From contig CAYSYM010000014.1 in the NCBI GenBank assembly GCA_964435115.1, positions 1-64,000 on the forward strand: a stretch of 64,000 bases of DNA, in the 5' to 3' direction. The position numbers were made by a program, and so were the translations under genes. The stretch comes from CAYSYM01 sp964435115. Its GTDB lineage: Bacteria; Chloroflexota; UBA6077; CF-72. Shown here one piece after another: positions 43,317 to 52,384 of the stretch; positions within the stretch are counted from its first letter, which is position 1, and each line of letters starts with the position of its first letter. The notes below the pieces were generated by a model. The model had not been told where the DNA came from and did no database searches. It saw only the letters and a list, made by a program, of their open reading frames with translations.

Positions 43317-45035
43317 GTGGCCGTCCCCCTCGCCGGTACCGGCTCCGACCGCGCGCGGACGGGCCCCGCATGGCAGCGCGCTCGCCCGCGGCTGCGCGGT
43401 GCGCTTGTCCATCCGCTCGTGCCGATCCTGCTCCTGGCCGCCGCGCTCCGGCTGTGGGGGCTGGCCGACCAGCCCGCGCTCTACTTCGACTCGGGCGTCT
43501 ACCTGGGCGAGGGGCAGTTCCTCGCCAGCGCCGCCGAGCGAGCCATCAGCGCCCTGGTGCAACCGGCGCCGGACGCCTCGGGCGACCCGCTGGAGCGGGT
43601 CGTGCGAGCCGTCGAGCGCGGTACGCTAGCGCACCCGCCGGACATCGGCAAACCCGGCCACGCAATCCTGCTGGCGGTGTCCATGCTGCTGCTGGGCAAG
43701 ACCGTCTTCGCCGGCGCGCTCGTCTCAGCGCTCGCCGGCGTGGGCGCGGTCGCCACCACCTACGCGCTCGGCGCGCTGGGTTGGGGCCGGCGTGTGGCGA
43801 TCCCGGCGGCGCTCTTCCTCGCCGTGTCCGGCCAGCACCTGGTCTACTCGCGTGAGCCGCTGGTGGAGTCCGACGGCCTCTTCTTCGCGGCCCTAGGTGC
43901 CCTGGTCTACCTGCGTGGCGTGGCGCGGCCGGAGCGAAGCCTGCGGCCGCTGGTGCTGGCCGGGCTCCTATTCGGCCTGGCGTTCACCTCCAACAGCCGC
44001 TTCTCCTACTGGCCGGCTGTGCTCCTGCCGCTAGAGCTGGCCCTCTGGCGGGATGCCGGCTGGCGGCGCTACCGGCGCCTCGCCGAGCGCGGGGCGGCAC
44101 TGGTGCTCGGGTTCGTCGCGCCGCTGGCCGCCATCGAAGCGCTGTACGTCCTTGCCCGCCTCGTGGGCCGCGCTTACGGCGCCAGCACTGCCTGGCTGGA
44201 TTACGCCCAGCAGCTCGCGGCCTTCTGGCGCATGAACGCGCCAGACCGGATCCGCTGGGACGAGTGGCCCACGTACTACGTGGACGTCGCCCTCATGGAT
44301 GGCATCCTGGTGCTGGCGCTCGCGGTCGCCGGCGTGGCGCTCGCCCTCGGGCGCCGGTCGCGCTCCGACCTCCTCCTGCTCGGCGGCCTCCTCGTTCCGG
44401 TGGCGCTGTACAGCGTCTACTCGACCGGCGAAGTGCGCCTGCGCCACTTCTCGCTCGCCCTGCCGTGGCTCATGCTCGCCGCCGGACTCGGGACCGACGC
44501 CGCGGCGCGCCTCCTCGCCCGGGCAGTGCGCGTCCGTGCGGGGGCTCTGACAGCCGTCGTGACGACCGGCGTCGTCCTGCTCGCCCTGCCGCGCGTGGCG
44601 GCGCTCCTCGCGGCGCCCAACGCGCTGCCAGGCTTGCTGGAGTATCTCGACCGGCAGGGGATCGACCGCGTCGCCAGCACGAACGGGCCGGTCCTCGGCT
44701 TCCTGATCGGGGAGGAACGCACCAATGCACGCCTGCGCCCGGCCTTCGTCAACACCCCCGCCGATCTCGAGGCGATCGCCAGGGAGTACCCGTACCTCGT
44801 CGTCGACATGCAGGCCTCCCTCTTCCCGGGCGAGCTCACTGCGCGCTACGACGCCGCCCAGCCCGTGCTGGCGTTACCCCACGGGAACGGCGCCTGGTAC
44901 CTCGCGGACCTCCTGGACCACTATGGCGTGGCCTGGGGCCAGTGGGACTGGCTGCTCCGCCTGCGGGACACTCAGCGGGCCTCGGCCACCCAGCTCCGCC
45001 TCTTCGATACGCGCAGCTTCCTGCCGCCACCATGA
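43317..45035 (+). CDS. GT-C membrane glycosyltransferase (GT39/PMT-like)
   Basis: A 572-residue polytopic protein with about 11-12 hydrophobic segments. The first extracytoplasmic loop has ALYFDSGVYLGEGQF, where the DSG stands where PMT/ArnT enzymes have their acidic motif, and SREPLVESDGLFFAALGALVYLR follows. The C-terminal ~150 residues form an outer domain (LEAIAREYPYLVVDMQASLFPG). It should use a polyprenyl-phosphate hexose made by the adjacent GT2. A GATACT -10-like box lies eight bases before the GTG, and there is no ribosome site. Confidence 0.7.
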   Translation: MAVPLAGTGSDRARTGPAWQRARPRLRGALVHPLVPILLLAAALRLWGLADQPALYFDSGVYLGEGQFLASAAERAISALVQPAPDASGDPLERVVRAVERGTLAHPPDIGKPGHAILLAVSMLLLGKTVFAGALVSALAGVGAVATTYALGALGWGRRVAIPAALFLAVSGQHLVYSREPLVESDGLFFAALGALVYLRGVARPERSLRPLVLAGLLFGLAFTSNSRFSYWPAVLLPLELALWRDAGWRRYRRLAERGAALVLGFVAPLAAIEALYVLARLVGRAYGASTAWLDYAQQLAAFWRMNAPDRIRWDEWPTYYVDVALMDGILVLALAVAGVALALGRRSRSDLLLLGGLLVPVALYSVYSTGEVRLRHFSLALPWLMLAAGLGTDAAARLLARAVRVRAGALTAVVTTGVVLLALPRVAALLAAPNALPGLLEYLDRQGIDRVASTNGPVLGFLIGEERTNARLRPAFVNTPADLEAIAREYPYLVVDMQASLFPGELTARYDAAQPVLALPHGNGAWYLADLLDHYGVAWGQWDWLLRLRDTQRASATQLRLFDTRSFLPPP

Positions 45036-45110
45036 AGGTGAAGCGCGGGCCGGCCCCGTCGGTGGGCGGGTGGGGCGTCGCCTATAGACTCAGCGTGCGC
45101 GTTCCACGCC

Positions 45111-46823
45111 ATGCCTGCTCGAAACCCCTTGCACGCGCGACCACGGCGGACGCTCGTGCTGCCGCTCGGCGAGACTGACGCCGAGGCGCGGCAGCTCGTC
45201 GGCGAGCGGTTCACCGACGCGGCGGTGGAGTGGCTGGACCGGAGGACGCTGCGCAGCCACCCGATCGGGACGTTCGTGGGCCTGGTGCGGCGTTCCTTCG
45301 ACGACGCCCTGCTGGTCGCTCCCGACCTCCGACACCCCCGGCTGCGGCTAACTGCCCTCCTCCTCACGCTCCCCCGGGCGCGGCGGCGCTGGCTGGGCGA
45401 CCGCCAGGGGCGCCTCGAACCGTTCACGCGCCTCGGCGCCCTTCGCGCGGACGGGCCCGTCGTGGTGCGACACCTCGCCGCCTGCGTCGCGGCGCTCGTC
45501 GCGGCCCACCCCCTCCTGCGGCTGGCCGACACCTACCTGGCTGTCGAAGCGCGACTCGGCCTGCGACGGCTCGAGGGGGGAGCGCCAGCGCGCATCCTCT
45601 ACCTGCGCAGCCAGCTCTGGCTCGGCCTGCGTGGGGGCGGCTCGGTTGCCCACACCGCGGGGGTGGTTGGCGGTCTGCGCCAGGCAGGCGTGGACGTGCG
45701 GGTGGTCGCGTCCGACCGGCTGGAGGGCGTCGAGGTGTCGACCACCGTGGCGCCGGTGGAGCGGTGGTTCGACGGACCACTGAAGGAGGCGGAGGAGCTG
45801 GTCTACAACGTCGCGTTCGTGCGCGCGGCGCTCGCTGCCGCCCGGGCGTTCGCCCCGCACGCCGTCTACCAGCGCTACGAGGCCTTCGACTTCGCCGGCT
45901 TCCTCGTGTCCCGCCTGCTGCGGGTGCCGCTCGTGCTGGAGTTCAACAGCTCGGAGGTCTGGAAGGGACGCTACTGGGGCGGGGTACGGCTCGTCGGGCT
46001 CGCAGCGCTGGGAGAGCGGGTGAACCTGCGGGCGGCGGATCGCGTCGTCGTGGTGTCGCGTGTGCTCGGCGACGCCCTGGTGGCGGCCGGCGTGCCCAGC
46101 CACAAGGTGGTGGTGAACCCGAACGGCGTCGACCCGCGGCGGTTCCATCCTGATGTGCCTGCCCGGAGCCTGCGCGAGCGTCTCGGTCTGGACGGGCGCA
46201 CCGTCGTGGGCTTCTCGGGCACGTTCGGCGTCTGGCACGGCATCCCCACCCTGGCCGCTGCACTCCCTCTCGTGGCCCGGGCACGCCCGGAGGTACGCTT
46301 CCTGCTGGTGGGCGACGGGCCCCTGCGCCGGCTCGTCGTGGAGGCGGTCGAGCGCCACAGCCTGACTGACCGCGTCGTCCTGCCCGGCGCCGTTCCGCAC
46401 GACCACATGCCAGCCTACCTCGCCGCGTGTGACGTCCTCCTCTCGCCGCACGGGCGGCAGGCCGACGGCCGCGAGTTCTTCGGGTCACCCACCAAGCTGT
46501 ACGAGTACATGGCGGCAGGCCGCGCCATCGTCGCCAGCGGCGTGGGGCAGATTGGCGACGTCCTCCGGGACGGAGAGACGGCGCTCCTCGTGCCCCCCGA
46601 CGAGCCAGACGCCCTGGCCGCGGCCGTCACCCGACTGGTGGACGCTCCGGGCCTGCGGGAGCGGCTGGGCCGGGCGGCCCGCGCCCAGGCTGAGCAGGCG
46701 CACACCTGGCGGCAGAACGCGGAGCGCGTGCTGGCGTCACTCACGTCCCCGGTGGCCATCCCGCGCGCGGCCGGCGGCCGCCCTGCGTGCCCCGGTCCAA
46801 CTCTGGGAGAGCGAGATGCCTAG
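45111..46823 (+). CDS. Family 4 glycosyltransferase with long N-terminal extension
   Basis: A 570-residue protein. The first ~160 residues form an extra Arg/Leu-rich domain not recognised as any family; the GT4 fold then starts at ARILYLRSQLWLGLRGGGSVAH. Later come VVVSRVLGDALVAAGV, NPNGVDPRRF, VGDGPLRRLVVEAVERH and YEYMAAGRAIVASGVGQIGDVLRDG, with an Asp/Glu pair in GREFFGSPTKLYEYMA. The extension may bind the acceptor or membrane. A CCTATAGACT stretch lies about 20 bases before the ATG. It overlaps the following methyltransferase gene by eight bases. Confidence 0.8.
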   Translation: MPARNPLHARPRRTLVLPLGETDAEARQLVGERFTDAAVEWLDRRTLRSHPIGTFVGLVRRSFDDALLVAPDLRHPRLRLTALLLTLPRARRRWLGDRQGRLEPFTRLGALRADGPVVVRHLAACVAALVAAHPLLRLADTYLAVEARLGLRRLEGGAPARILYLRSQLWLGLRGGGSVAHTAGVVGGLRQAGVDVRVVASDRLEGVEVSTTVAPVERWFDGPLKEAEELVYNVAFVRAALAAARAFAPHAVYQRYEAFDFAGFLVSRLLRVPLVLEFNSSEVWKGRYWGGVRLVGLAALGERVNLRAADRVVVVSRVLGDALVAAGVPSHKVVVNPNGVDPRRFHPDVPARSLRERLGLDGRTVVGFSGTFGVWHGIPTLAAALPLVARARPEVRFLLVGDGPLRRLVVEAVERHSLTDRVVLPGAVPHDHMPAYLAACDVLLSPHGRQADGREFFGSPTKLYEYMAAGRAIVASGVGQIGDVLRDGETALLVPPDEPDALAAAVTRLVDAPGLRERLGRAARAQAEQAHTWRQNAERVLASLTSPVAIPRAAGGRPACPGPTLGERDA

Positions 46824-47472
46824 CGAACAGGAGCTGTGGGATTGCTACAACGGCCTGCTGCTCAGCCCGGACGTGGAGCGGATCCGCAAGCTGCTCGTGC
46901 GCTACGAGCTGTTCAAGCTAGCGCTCGACGTCCCGGGCGACGTGGTCGAGTGTGGCGTGTTCAAAGGGGCCGGCCTGATGTACTGGCTGAAGCTGCTGCG
47001 CATCTACGCCCCGGCGGCGCGCAAGCGCGTGGTTGGCTTCGACACCTTTGGCGCGTTCGCGGACTCGCTGCTGCCGTACGAGCGCCAGACGGCGCAAGCG
47101 TACGTCGACGAAGCGAGCTTCGCCGGCGCGGATCCCGCGGCCATGCTGGCGCTGGCAGGCGAGGCCGGGTTCGAGGGACAGGTCGAGCTCGTGCCGGGTG
47201 ACGTGCGGGAGACCGCCGCCCGGTACGTGCGGGAGCACCCCGGGTTCCGCGTCTCACTGCTCCACCTTGACCTGGACACTTACGTGGGGACCAGGGCCGC
47301 CCTGGAAGCGCTCTACCCGGTCGTCGTCCCGGGTGGTGTCGTCGTGCTCGACGAATACGGGCAGCCCGGCTGGGGCGAGTCAGATGCAGTGGACGAGTAC
47401 TTCGCCGGCCAGGCCATCCGGATCCGTCGCGTGCCCTTCTCGAACAAGCCAACCGCCTTCATCGTCAAGTGA
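46816..47472 (+). CDS. TylF/MycF-like sugar O-methyltransferase
   Basis: A 218-residue SAM methyltransferase of the TylF (macrocin-O-methyltransferase) family: GDVVECGVFKGAGLMYWLKLL (motif I variant), VVGFDTFGAFAD, LDLDTYVGTRAALEAL with the metal-binding Asp pair, and VVVLDEYGQPGWG. Relatives methylate sugar hydroxyls in a Mg2+-dependent way. It starts inside the end of the preceding GT4 gene, with GGGAGAG five bases upstream. Likely methylates a glycan sugar. Confidence 0.85.
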   Translation: MPSEQELWDCYNGLLLSPDVERIRKLLVRYELFKLALDVPGDVVECGVFKGAGLMYWLKLLRIYAPAARKRVVGFDTFGAFADSLLPYERQTAQAYVDEASFAGADPAAMLALAGEAGFEGQVELVPGDVRETAARYVREHPGFRVSLLHLDLDTYVGTRAALEALYPVVVPGGVVVLDEYGQPGWGESDAVDEYFAGQAIRIRRVPFSNKPTAFIVK

Positions 47473-47530
47473 TGGCACCCCACGCCTCCCGCGGGCGCCG
47501 CAGCGTGTAGACTCACGCTTCGCGCCGCCG

Positions 47531-48862
47531 ATGTCGTTTCGGAACATCTACCTGACGGTCCAGACCGGCATGGCCGTCCGCGACCTGCTGCGGTGTGGCC
47601 CGCTCGACCGGGTGCTCCAGCACCCGGACGCCCGGGTCGTGCTGCTAACCGGCGGCCAGAGCGACCCGGCGTTCGTCGCCGAGTTCGCTCGCGAGCGCGT
47701 GGTGATCGCCGCGCACCGGCGCTACGAGCCCACGCCCATGAAGTGGCGGCTGGCCACGCGGCGCTGGCGCTACGCCCGGAGCGCCTGGGTGGCCGACGCG
47801 ATGAACCGGGTCGAGGAGCTGCTCGTCCCCAGGGATGTCTACGCGGACCTGTTCCAGGCGTACCCGCCGAGCCTCGTCGTCTCCGGCGATCCGCTGCGAC
47901 CCGGCGACACCAACCTGGTTGCCCAGGCGCGCCGGTACGGCGTCCCATCGCTGGGCAGCGTGCGGAGCTGGGACAACGTCCTGAAGCGGCTCCGGGTGCG
48001 CCCCGACGCGGTGACCGTGTGGAGCGCGATCAACGCGCGCGAGGCAGTGGCGGTAGACCTGTTCCGGCCAGAGGACGTCATCCAGGTCGGCGCGCCGCAG
48101 CTCGATCCCTACTTCCGGCCCGAGGCGTGGGTGCTATCGCGTGAGGAGTTCTGCCTGGCGCGGGGGCTCAACCCCCACAAGAAGATCCTCCTCCTCGCCA
48201 CCAGCTCCTTCACCTACGAGAGCGACCAGACCTACCTGGTCGACATCGTCCTGGACGCCATCCGCTCCGGCGAGATCCGCCATGACGTCCAGGTCGTGCT
48301 ACGGCTGCACCCGGATGACCGCGTTGGCCGCTACCTCAAGTACCGCCACGCGCCGGAGGTCACCCTCGACATCCCGGAGTCCTACCTGGCGACCCTGGGC
48401 TGGACGATGAGCCTGGCGGACATCCACCAGATGGGCAACCTGCTGCGGCACGCCGACGTCATGGTGAACTTCGCCACCACGGTCACGCTGGAGTGCGCGA
48501 TCTTCGACACCCCAACGCTCCTGGTGGCCTTCAGCCCCATCGATCCAGCCGAGATCGAGCGCTACGTCGTCGGCTACCACTTCAAGATGCACTACAAGGG
48601 CCTGGTCGAGCGCGACCTGGTACCCATCGCCTGGAGCCGCGGCGAGCTGGTCGGGTGGATCAACCGCTACCTGGACGACCCCTCACTCTACCGGGCGCAG
48701 CGCGCCGAGATCGTCCGCGACTGGGTCCAGTTCACCGATGCTCGCTCGGGCGATCGGCTGGGAGACGCCATCCTGCGACAGGCGTGCCTGGAGCCGCCGC
48801 CGACACGGCTGGGTCCCGAGCCGAGAACTCCCGGGGCGCGCGTGCCCGCCGGCGTGCGGTGA
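47531..48862 (+). CDS. GT-B-like surface-carbohydrate protein
   Basis: A 443-residue protein that looks like a GT-B fold transferase of the CDP-glycerol glycerophosphotransferase or lipid-A-disaccharide-synthase-like type: SLGSVRSWDNVLKRLRV, VQVVLRLHPDDRVGRYLKYRHAP and HADVMVNFATTVTLECAIFDTPTLLVAF, where NFATTVTLECAIF matches the late nucleotide-binding block of that group. The first strand (MSFRNIYLTVQTGMAVRDLL) is not typical GT4. Family placement is tentative. A TAGACT stretch precedes the ATG by about 17 bases. Confidence 0.55.
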   Translation: MSFRNIYLTVQTGMAVRDLLRCGPLDRVLQHPDARVVLLTGGQSDPAFVAEFARERVVIAAHRRYEPTPMKWRLATRRWRYARSAWVADAMNRVEELLVPRDVYADLFQAYPPSLVVSGDPLRPGDTNLVAQARRYGVPSLGSVRSWDNVLKRLRVRPDAVTVWSAINAREAVAVDLFRPEDVIQVGAPQLDPYFRPEAWVLSREEFCLARGLNPHKKILLLATSSFTYESDQTYLVDIVLDAIRSGEIRHDVQVVLRLHPDDRVGRYLKYRHAPEVTLDIPESYLATLGWTMSLADIHQMGNLLRHADVMVNFATTVTLECAIFDTPTLLVAFSPIDPAEIERYVVGYHFKMHYKGLVERDLVPIAWSRGELVGWINRYLDDPSLYRAQRAEIVRDWVQFTDARSGDRLGDAILRQACLEPPPTRLGPEPRTPGARVPAGVR

Positions 48863-50193
48863 CACCCGGCACACCACGTGTGGCCCTGATAGGGCCGGCT
48901 CCACCGGCCCTGGGCGGCCGCACGCCGGGCGGCGTCGCCACGCACCTGCTCCACCTCGTCGAGGGGCTGTCCGCCGCGGGAGTGGAGGTGAGTCTGCTGG
49001 TGACGAACCTGCTCGCCGGGTCGCCCGAAGCCTGGCAGGACGGTGGTCGCTCCTACGCGGTGTACCGGATGCACCTGCCGGCCGGTCCGCTAGGGTGGCT
49101 CGACCCCGGGTACATGGGCGCCGTCGGGCCTGGCACGCTGGCGCGCTACGCCTGGCACCTCGCGCGCCACACCGGGCAGCCGCTCGGCTCGCGTCGCATC
49201 GCGCTCGCCCACCTGGTCTGGTACCGCCACTTCGTGCTCGCCGTGCGTCCCCAGCTCCTGCACGTCCAGCACCCGCTGGAGCGCCACCTGTACGCCCGGC
49301 TCCTCGCCGAGTACGAGGGGTGGCGGCTCCCGCTCGTCGTCACCCTCCACAGCTTCTTCAACGAGCACCCCGAGCACCTGGTCCAGCAGGTGATGCGGCC
49401 CAACCTGCCGCGCGCGGACCGGCTGATCGCGGTCAGCCGCAGCACGGCCGAGCAAGCGGTCCAGCTCGGGGCGGACCCGGCCCGGATCCGTGTGATCCGC
49501 TCCGGCGTGGACGCCGCGCGCTTCCGCCCGCGCGACCGGGCCGGAGCACGCGCCCGGCTGGGGGTGGCGCGGGACCTCCCGCTCCTGCTGTTCGTGGGCA
49601 ACCTCGAGCCGCGGAAGGCTGTCGACCGCCTGCTGCTGGCGCTCGCGCACGTACGGCGCACGGTGCCGGAGGCCACGCTGGCCATCGTCGGTACGGGAGA
49701 GGCGGCTGGGGCCGACGACCAGGAGCCGCGCCTGCGGCGGATGGCCGAGGAGCTGGGGCTGGCACCGGCGGTGTGGTTCCTCGGCCGCGTCGCGGACGAG
49801 CGCCTACCCGACTGGTACGCGGCCGCCGACGTGTTCGCCCTGCCGTCCAGCTCGGAGGGACAGGGGATCGCCGCCCTGGAGGCGATGGCGGCCGGGCTGC
49901 CCGTCGTGGTGTCGGCCGTCGGCGGCCTGCGGGACACGGTGGAGGACGGCCGCACGGGCTACCTGGTACCGTTCGGTGACGTGGAGGCGCTCGCACGCCG
50001 TGTGGCCGACCTCCTGGCGGACCCGGAGCGGCGAGCGGCGGTGGGAGCCGCCGCCCGCGAGGCGGTCGTTCGCGACTTTTCGTGGGAGCGCTCGGTCGCT
50101 GCCACCGTCGAGGTCTACCGTGAGGCGCTGGAGTCGGCGCCCAGTCCTTCGACGGACGAGCACGCGCCCGGGCGGGAGCGCGCCCATGCCTGA
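48859..50193 (+). CDS. Family 4 glycosyltransferase (GT-B)
   Basis: A 444-residue GT4: RVALIGPAPPALGGRTPGGVATHLLHL (GG near the first loop), VVTLHSFFNEHPEHLVQQVM, AVSRSTAEQAVQLGADPARIRVIRSGVDAARF, FVGNLEPRKAVDRLL and an E-x7-E block PSSSEGQGIAALEAMAAGLPVVV. GTG 48859 overlaps the previous stop (GTGA). The gene overlaps the heparinase-like gene by eight bases, so the two are co-translated. Confidence 0.85.
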   Translation: MTPGTPRVALIGPAPPALGGRTPGGVATHLLHLVEGLSAAGVEVSLLVTNLLAGSPEAWQDGGRSYAVYRMHLPAGPLGWLDPGYMGAVGPGTLARYAWHLARHTGQPLGSRRIALAHLVWYRHFVLAVRPQLLHVQHPLERHLYARLLAEYEGWRLPLVVTLHSFFNEHPEHLVQQVMRPNLPRADRLIAVSRSTAEQAVQLGADPARIRVIRSGVDAARFRPRDRAGARARLGVARDLPLLLFVGNLEPRKAVDRLLLALAHVRRTVPEATLAIVGTGEAAGADDQEPRLRRMAEELGLAPAVWFLGRVADERLPDWYAAADVFALPSSSEGQGIAALEAMAAGLPVVVSAVGGLRDTVEDGRTGYLVPFGDVEALARRVADLLADPERRAAVGAAAREAVVRDFSWERSVAATVEVYREALESAPSPSTDEHAPGRERAHA

Positions 50194-52378
50194 GGCGCAG
50201 CCACGGGCGCCGGGGACAGACGTGTCACTGCCAGACGGTCGGGCGACGTCGGCGCCAGGCCAGGCCCTGCAGGGGCCCTCGATCGTGGGGCACGTCCTGG
50301 AGCGCGTACGGCACACGCCGGCCCGCCAGGTGCCGGGCAAGGCCGTCCGCTTCGCCGTTCGGCCGCTGCGCCAGCGCCTGCGGCGGTGGGAGCGCGAGCG
50401 CGCGGCGGGCGAGCTGTCAGACGAAGCGTTGCTGCGGGCCCTGGATAGCCGGTTCGGGACGGTCCAGGACGTCCTCGCCCACTTCCGCGCCCGGATGGAG
50501 CCGCGCTTCTTCGTGGACCCGCCCGAGGCTCGCCGGCGGGCGCAGGCGATCGCCCGGACCTATCCCCACCTGGCTGAGCGCACCCAGCGCTCGGCCGAGG
50601 CGGTCGTCGCGCACGTATTCGACTTGCTGGGCTCCGGCCCCGTCGCTCATGGGTCGCGCATCGACTGGCACACCGACCCCAAGGTGGGCTTCACCTGGCT
50701 GCCGCAGTACTACGAGGAGATCGACTACCACGCCTATGGCCACCCCTCGGACGTCAAGCTGCCGTGGGAGCTGAGTCGCTGCCACCAGCTCGTGACGCTC
50801 GGCCGGGCCTATGCGCTCGATGGCGAGCCGCGCTACGCCCGCGAGTTCGTCGACCAGCTCGAGGCGTGGCTCGAGAGCAACCCGTACCTGCGGAGCGTCA
50901 ACTGGGGCCGGGCCATGGAGGTGGCCATCCGCGCGATCAACTGGCTGTGGGCGGCCGCGCTCTTCGCCGACGCGCCCGAGTTCCACGACCGCGCCCGACT
51001 GCGGTGGCTCAAGGCGCTGCTCCAGCACGGGCGCTACATCGTGGACAACCTGGAGGTCTCCGAGAACAACGGGAACCACTACCTTGCCAACGGCGTCGGT
51101 CTGGCCTTCCTGGGCATCCTCCTGCCGGAGCTCCGCGAATCCGCGGCCTGGCGGCGCCTGGGGCTGGAGATCGTGTGGGGCGAGATCGAACGCCAGGTGC
51201 ACCCGGACGGCGTGGACTTCGAGAAGGGGATTGGCTACCAGGGCCTGGTGCTCGAGTTCTGGTACTCCACGCTGGCGCTGTGCGAGCTGAACGGCCTCCC
51301 CGTGCCGCCGGCCGCGCGCGAGCGGCTGGCGCGTATGTTCGAGTTCGTCCTGGCCTACACGCGGCCGGACGGGACCTTCCCGCAGATCGGCGACAACGAC
51401 GACGGCCGCCTGGCCGGCCTGGACGACGAGCGGATCGGCACCCACCGCCGGCACCTGGCGGTGGGAGGAGCGATCCTGGGCCGGCCTGACCTGCTCGGCG
51501 CCGCCGGCGACTCGGTCGAGACGGCTGTCTGGCTGTACGGCACGGGCGTCCTCGAGGCGCCGCGGGCGCGGCCCGAGCTCCCGTCCCGGGCGTTCCGGGC
51601 CGGTGGCTTCTACGTGCTGCGCGGCCCGGACGCGGTGATGGTCGTCGACGCGGGCGAGGTGGGGATGAACGGGATCGGCGGCCACGGCCACAACGACCTG
51701 CTCTCCTTCGACCTCTGGGCGGCCGGCGGCCCGCTGGTGGTCGATCCCGGAACGTACGCCTACACCGCCGATCCCGCGGCTCGGCAGGCGATCCGGGCGA
51801 CCGCGGCGCACAACACCGTGCGCGTCGATGGCGAGGAGATCGCGCGGCTGGGCCGGTTCCCGTTCCTGTGGCGGATCGAGGACGACGCCCGGCCAACCGT
51901 CAACCGGTGGGAGAGCGATGCCGACCACGACCTGCTGGACGCCGAGCACGACGGCTACCGGCGGCTGCGCGAGCCGGTCATCCACCGCCGCCGGATCCTG
52001 TTCGACAAGCGGCGCCGGGTGTGGCTGATCGAAGACCATCTGGAGGGCATGGGCGAGCACGAGGTGGAGCTGTTCCTCCACCTGGCCGGTCCGGCCATGG
52101 AGCACGACGGGTTGTGCGTGCGACTGAAGGCGCCCCGAGGCGACCTGTGGATCGTGCCCCTGGAGCATGCCGCCAGCTTCGCGCTCAGCGTGGAGGAGGG
52201 TTGGATCTCGCGGGGCTACGGCTATCGGGAGCCGGCGCCTGTGCTACGGTACGCCGCGCGTGCGCGGACTCCCGCCAGCTTCACGACCGGCCTCGCGCTG
52301 GTCCGGTCCGGAGGGACCCTGGAGGATGCCCGCGCCCTCCTGGCTGCCGCCCGGGGTCTGGCGGGTGGCGAGCGCTGA
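50186..52378 (+). CDS. Heparinase II/III-family polysaccharide lyase
   Basis: A 730-residue protein: an N-terminal alpha/alpha toroid (about 90-450) with SENNGNHYL (His298), the usual catalytic His segment, and a C-terminal beta-sandwich starting near 470 with GHGHNDLLSFDL (His500, His502), a hallmark of heparinase II/III C-domains. Such proteins cleave uronate-containing polysaccharides by beta-elimination. No signal peptide is seen, which is notable for a lyase. In EPS loci it may trim or release the product. ATG 50186 has GGGAG 7 bases upstream. Confidence 0.85.
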   Translation: MPEAQPRAPGTDVSLPDGRATSAPGQALQGPSIVGHVLERVRHTPARQVPGKAVRFAVRPLRQRLRRWERERAAGELSDEALLRALDSRFGTVQDVLAHFRARMEPRFFVDPPEARRRAQAIARTYPHLAERTQRSAEAVVAHVFDLLGSGPVAHGSRIDWHTDPKVGFTWLPQYYEEIDYHAYGHPSDVKLPWELSRCHQLVTLGRAYALDGEPRYAREFVDQLEAWLESNPYLRSVNWGRAMEVAIRAINWLWAAALFADAPEFHDRARLRWLKALLQHGRYIVDNLEVSENNGNHYLANGVGLAFLGILLPELRESAAWRRLGLEIVWGEIERQVHPDGVDFEKGIGYQGLVLEFWYSTLALCELNGLPVPPAARERLARMFEFVLAYTRPDGTFPQIGDNDDGRLAGLDDERIGTHRRHLAVGGAILGRPDLLGAAGDSVETAVWLYGTGVLEAPRARPELPSRAFRAGGFYVLRGPDAVMVVDAGEVGMNGIGGHGHNDLLSFDLWAAGGPLVVDPGTYAYTADPAARQAIRATAAHNTVRVDGEEIARLGRFPFLWRIEDDARPTVNRWESDADHDLLDAEHDGYRRLREPVIHRRRILFDKRRRVWLIEDHLEGMGEHEVELFLHLAGPAMEHDGLCVRLKAPRGDLWIVPLEHAASFALSVEEGWISRGYGYREPAPVLRYAARARTPASFTTGLALVRSGGTLEDARALLAAARGLAGGER

Positions 52379-52384
52379 GCCGGT

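Noticed and set aside
50417..52168. 583-residue minus-strand open frame inside the heparinase-type gene
   Set aside because: Antisense shadow: GVR/Asp-rich composition, no start context and no motif, while the plus strand carries a complete lyase.
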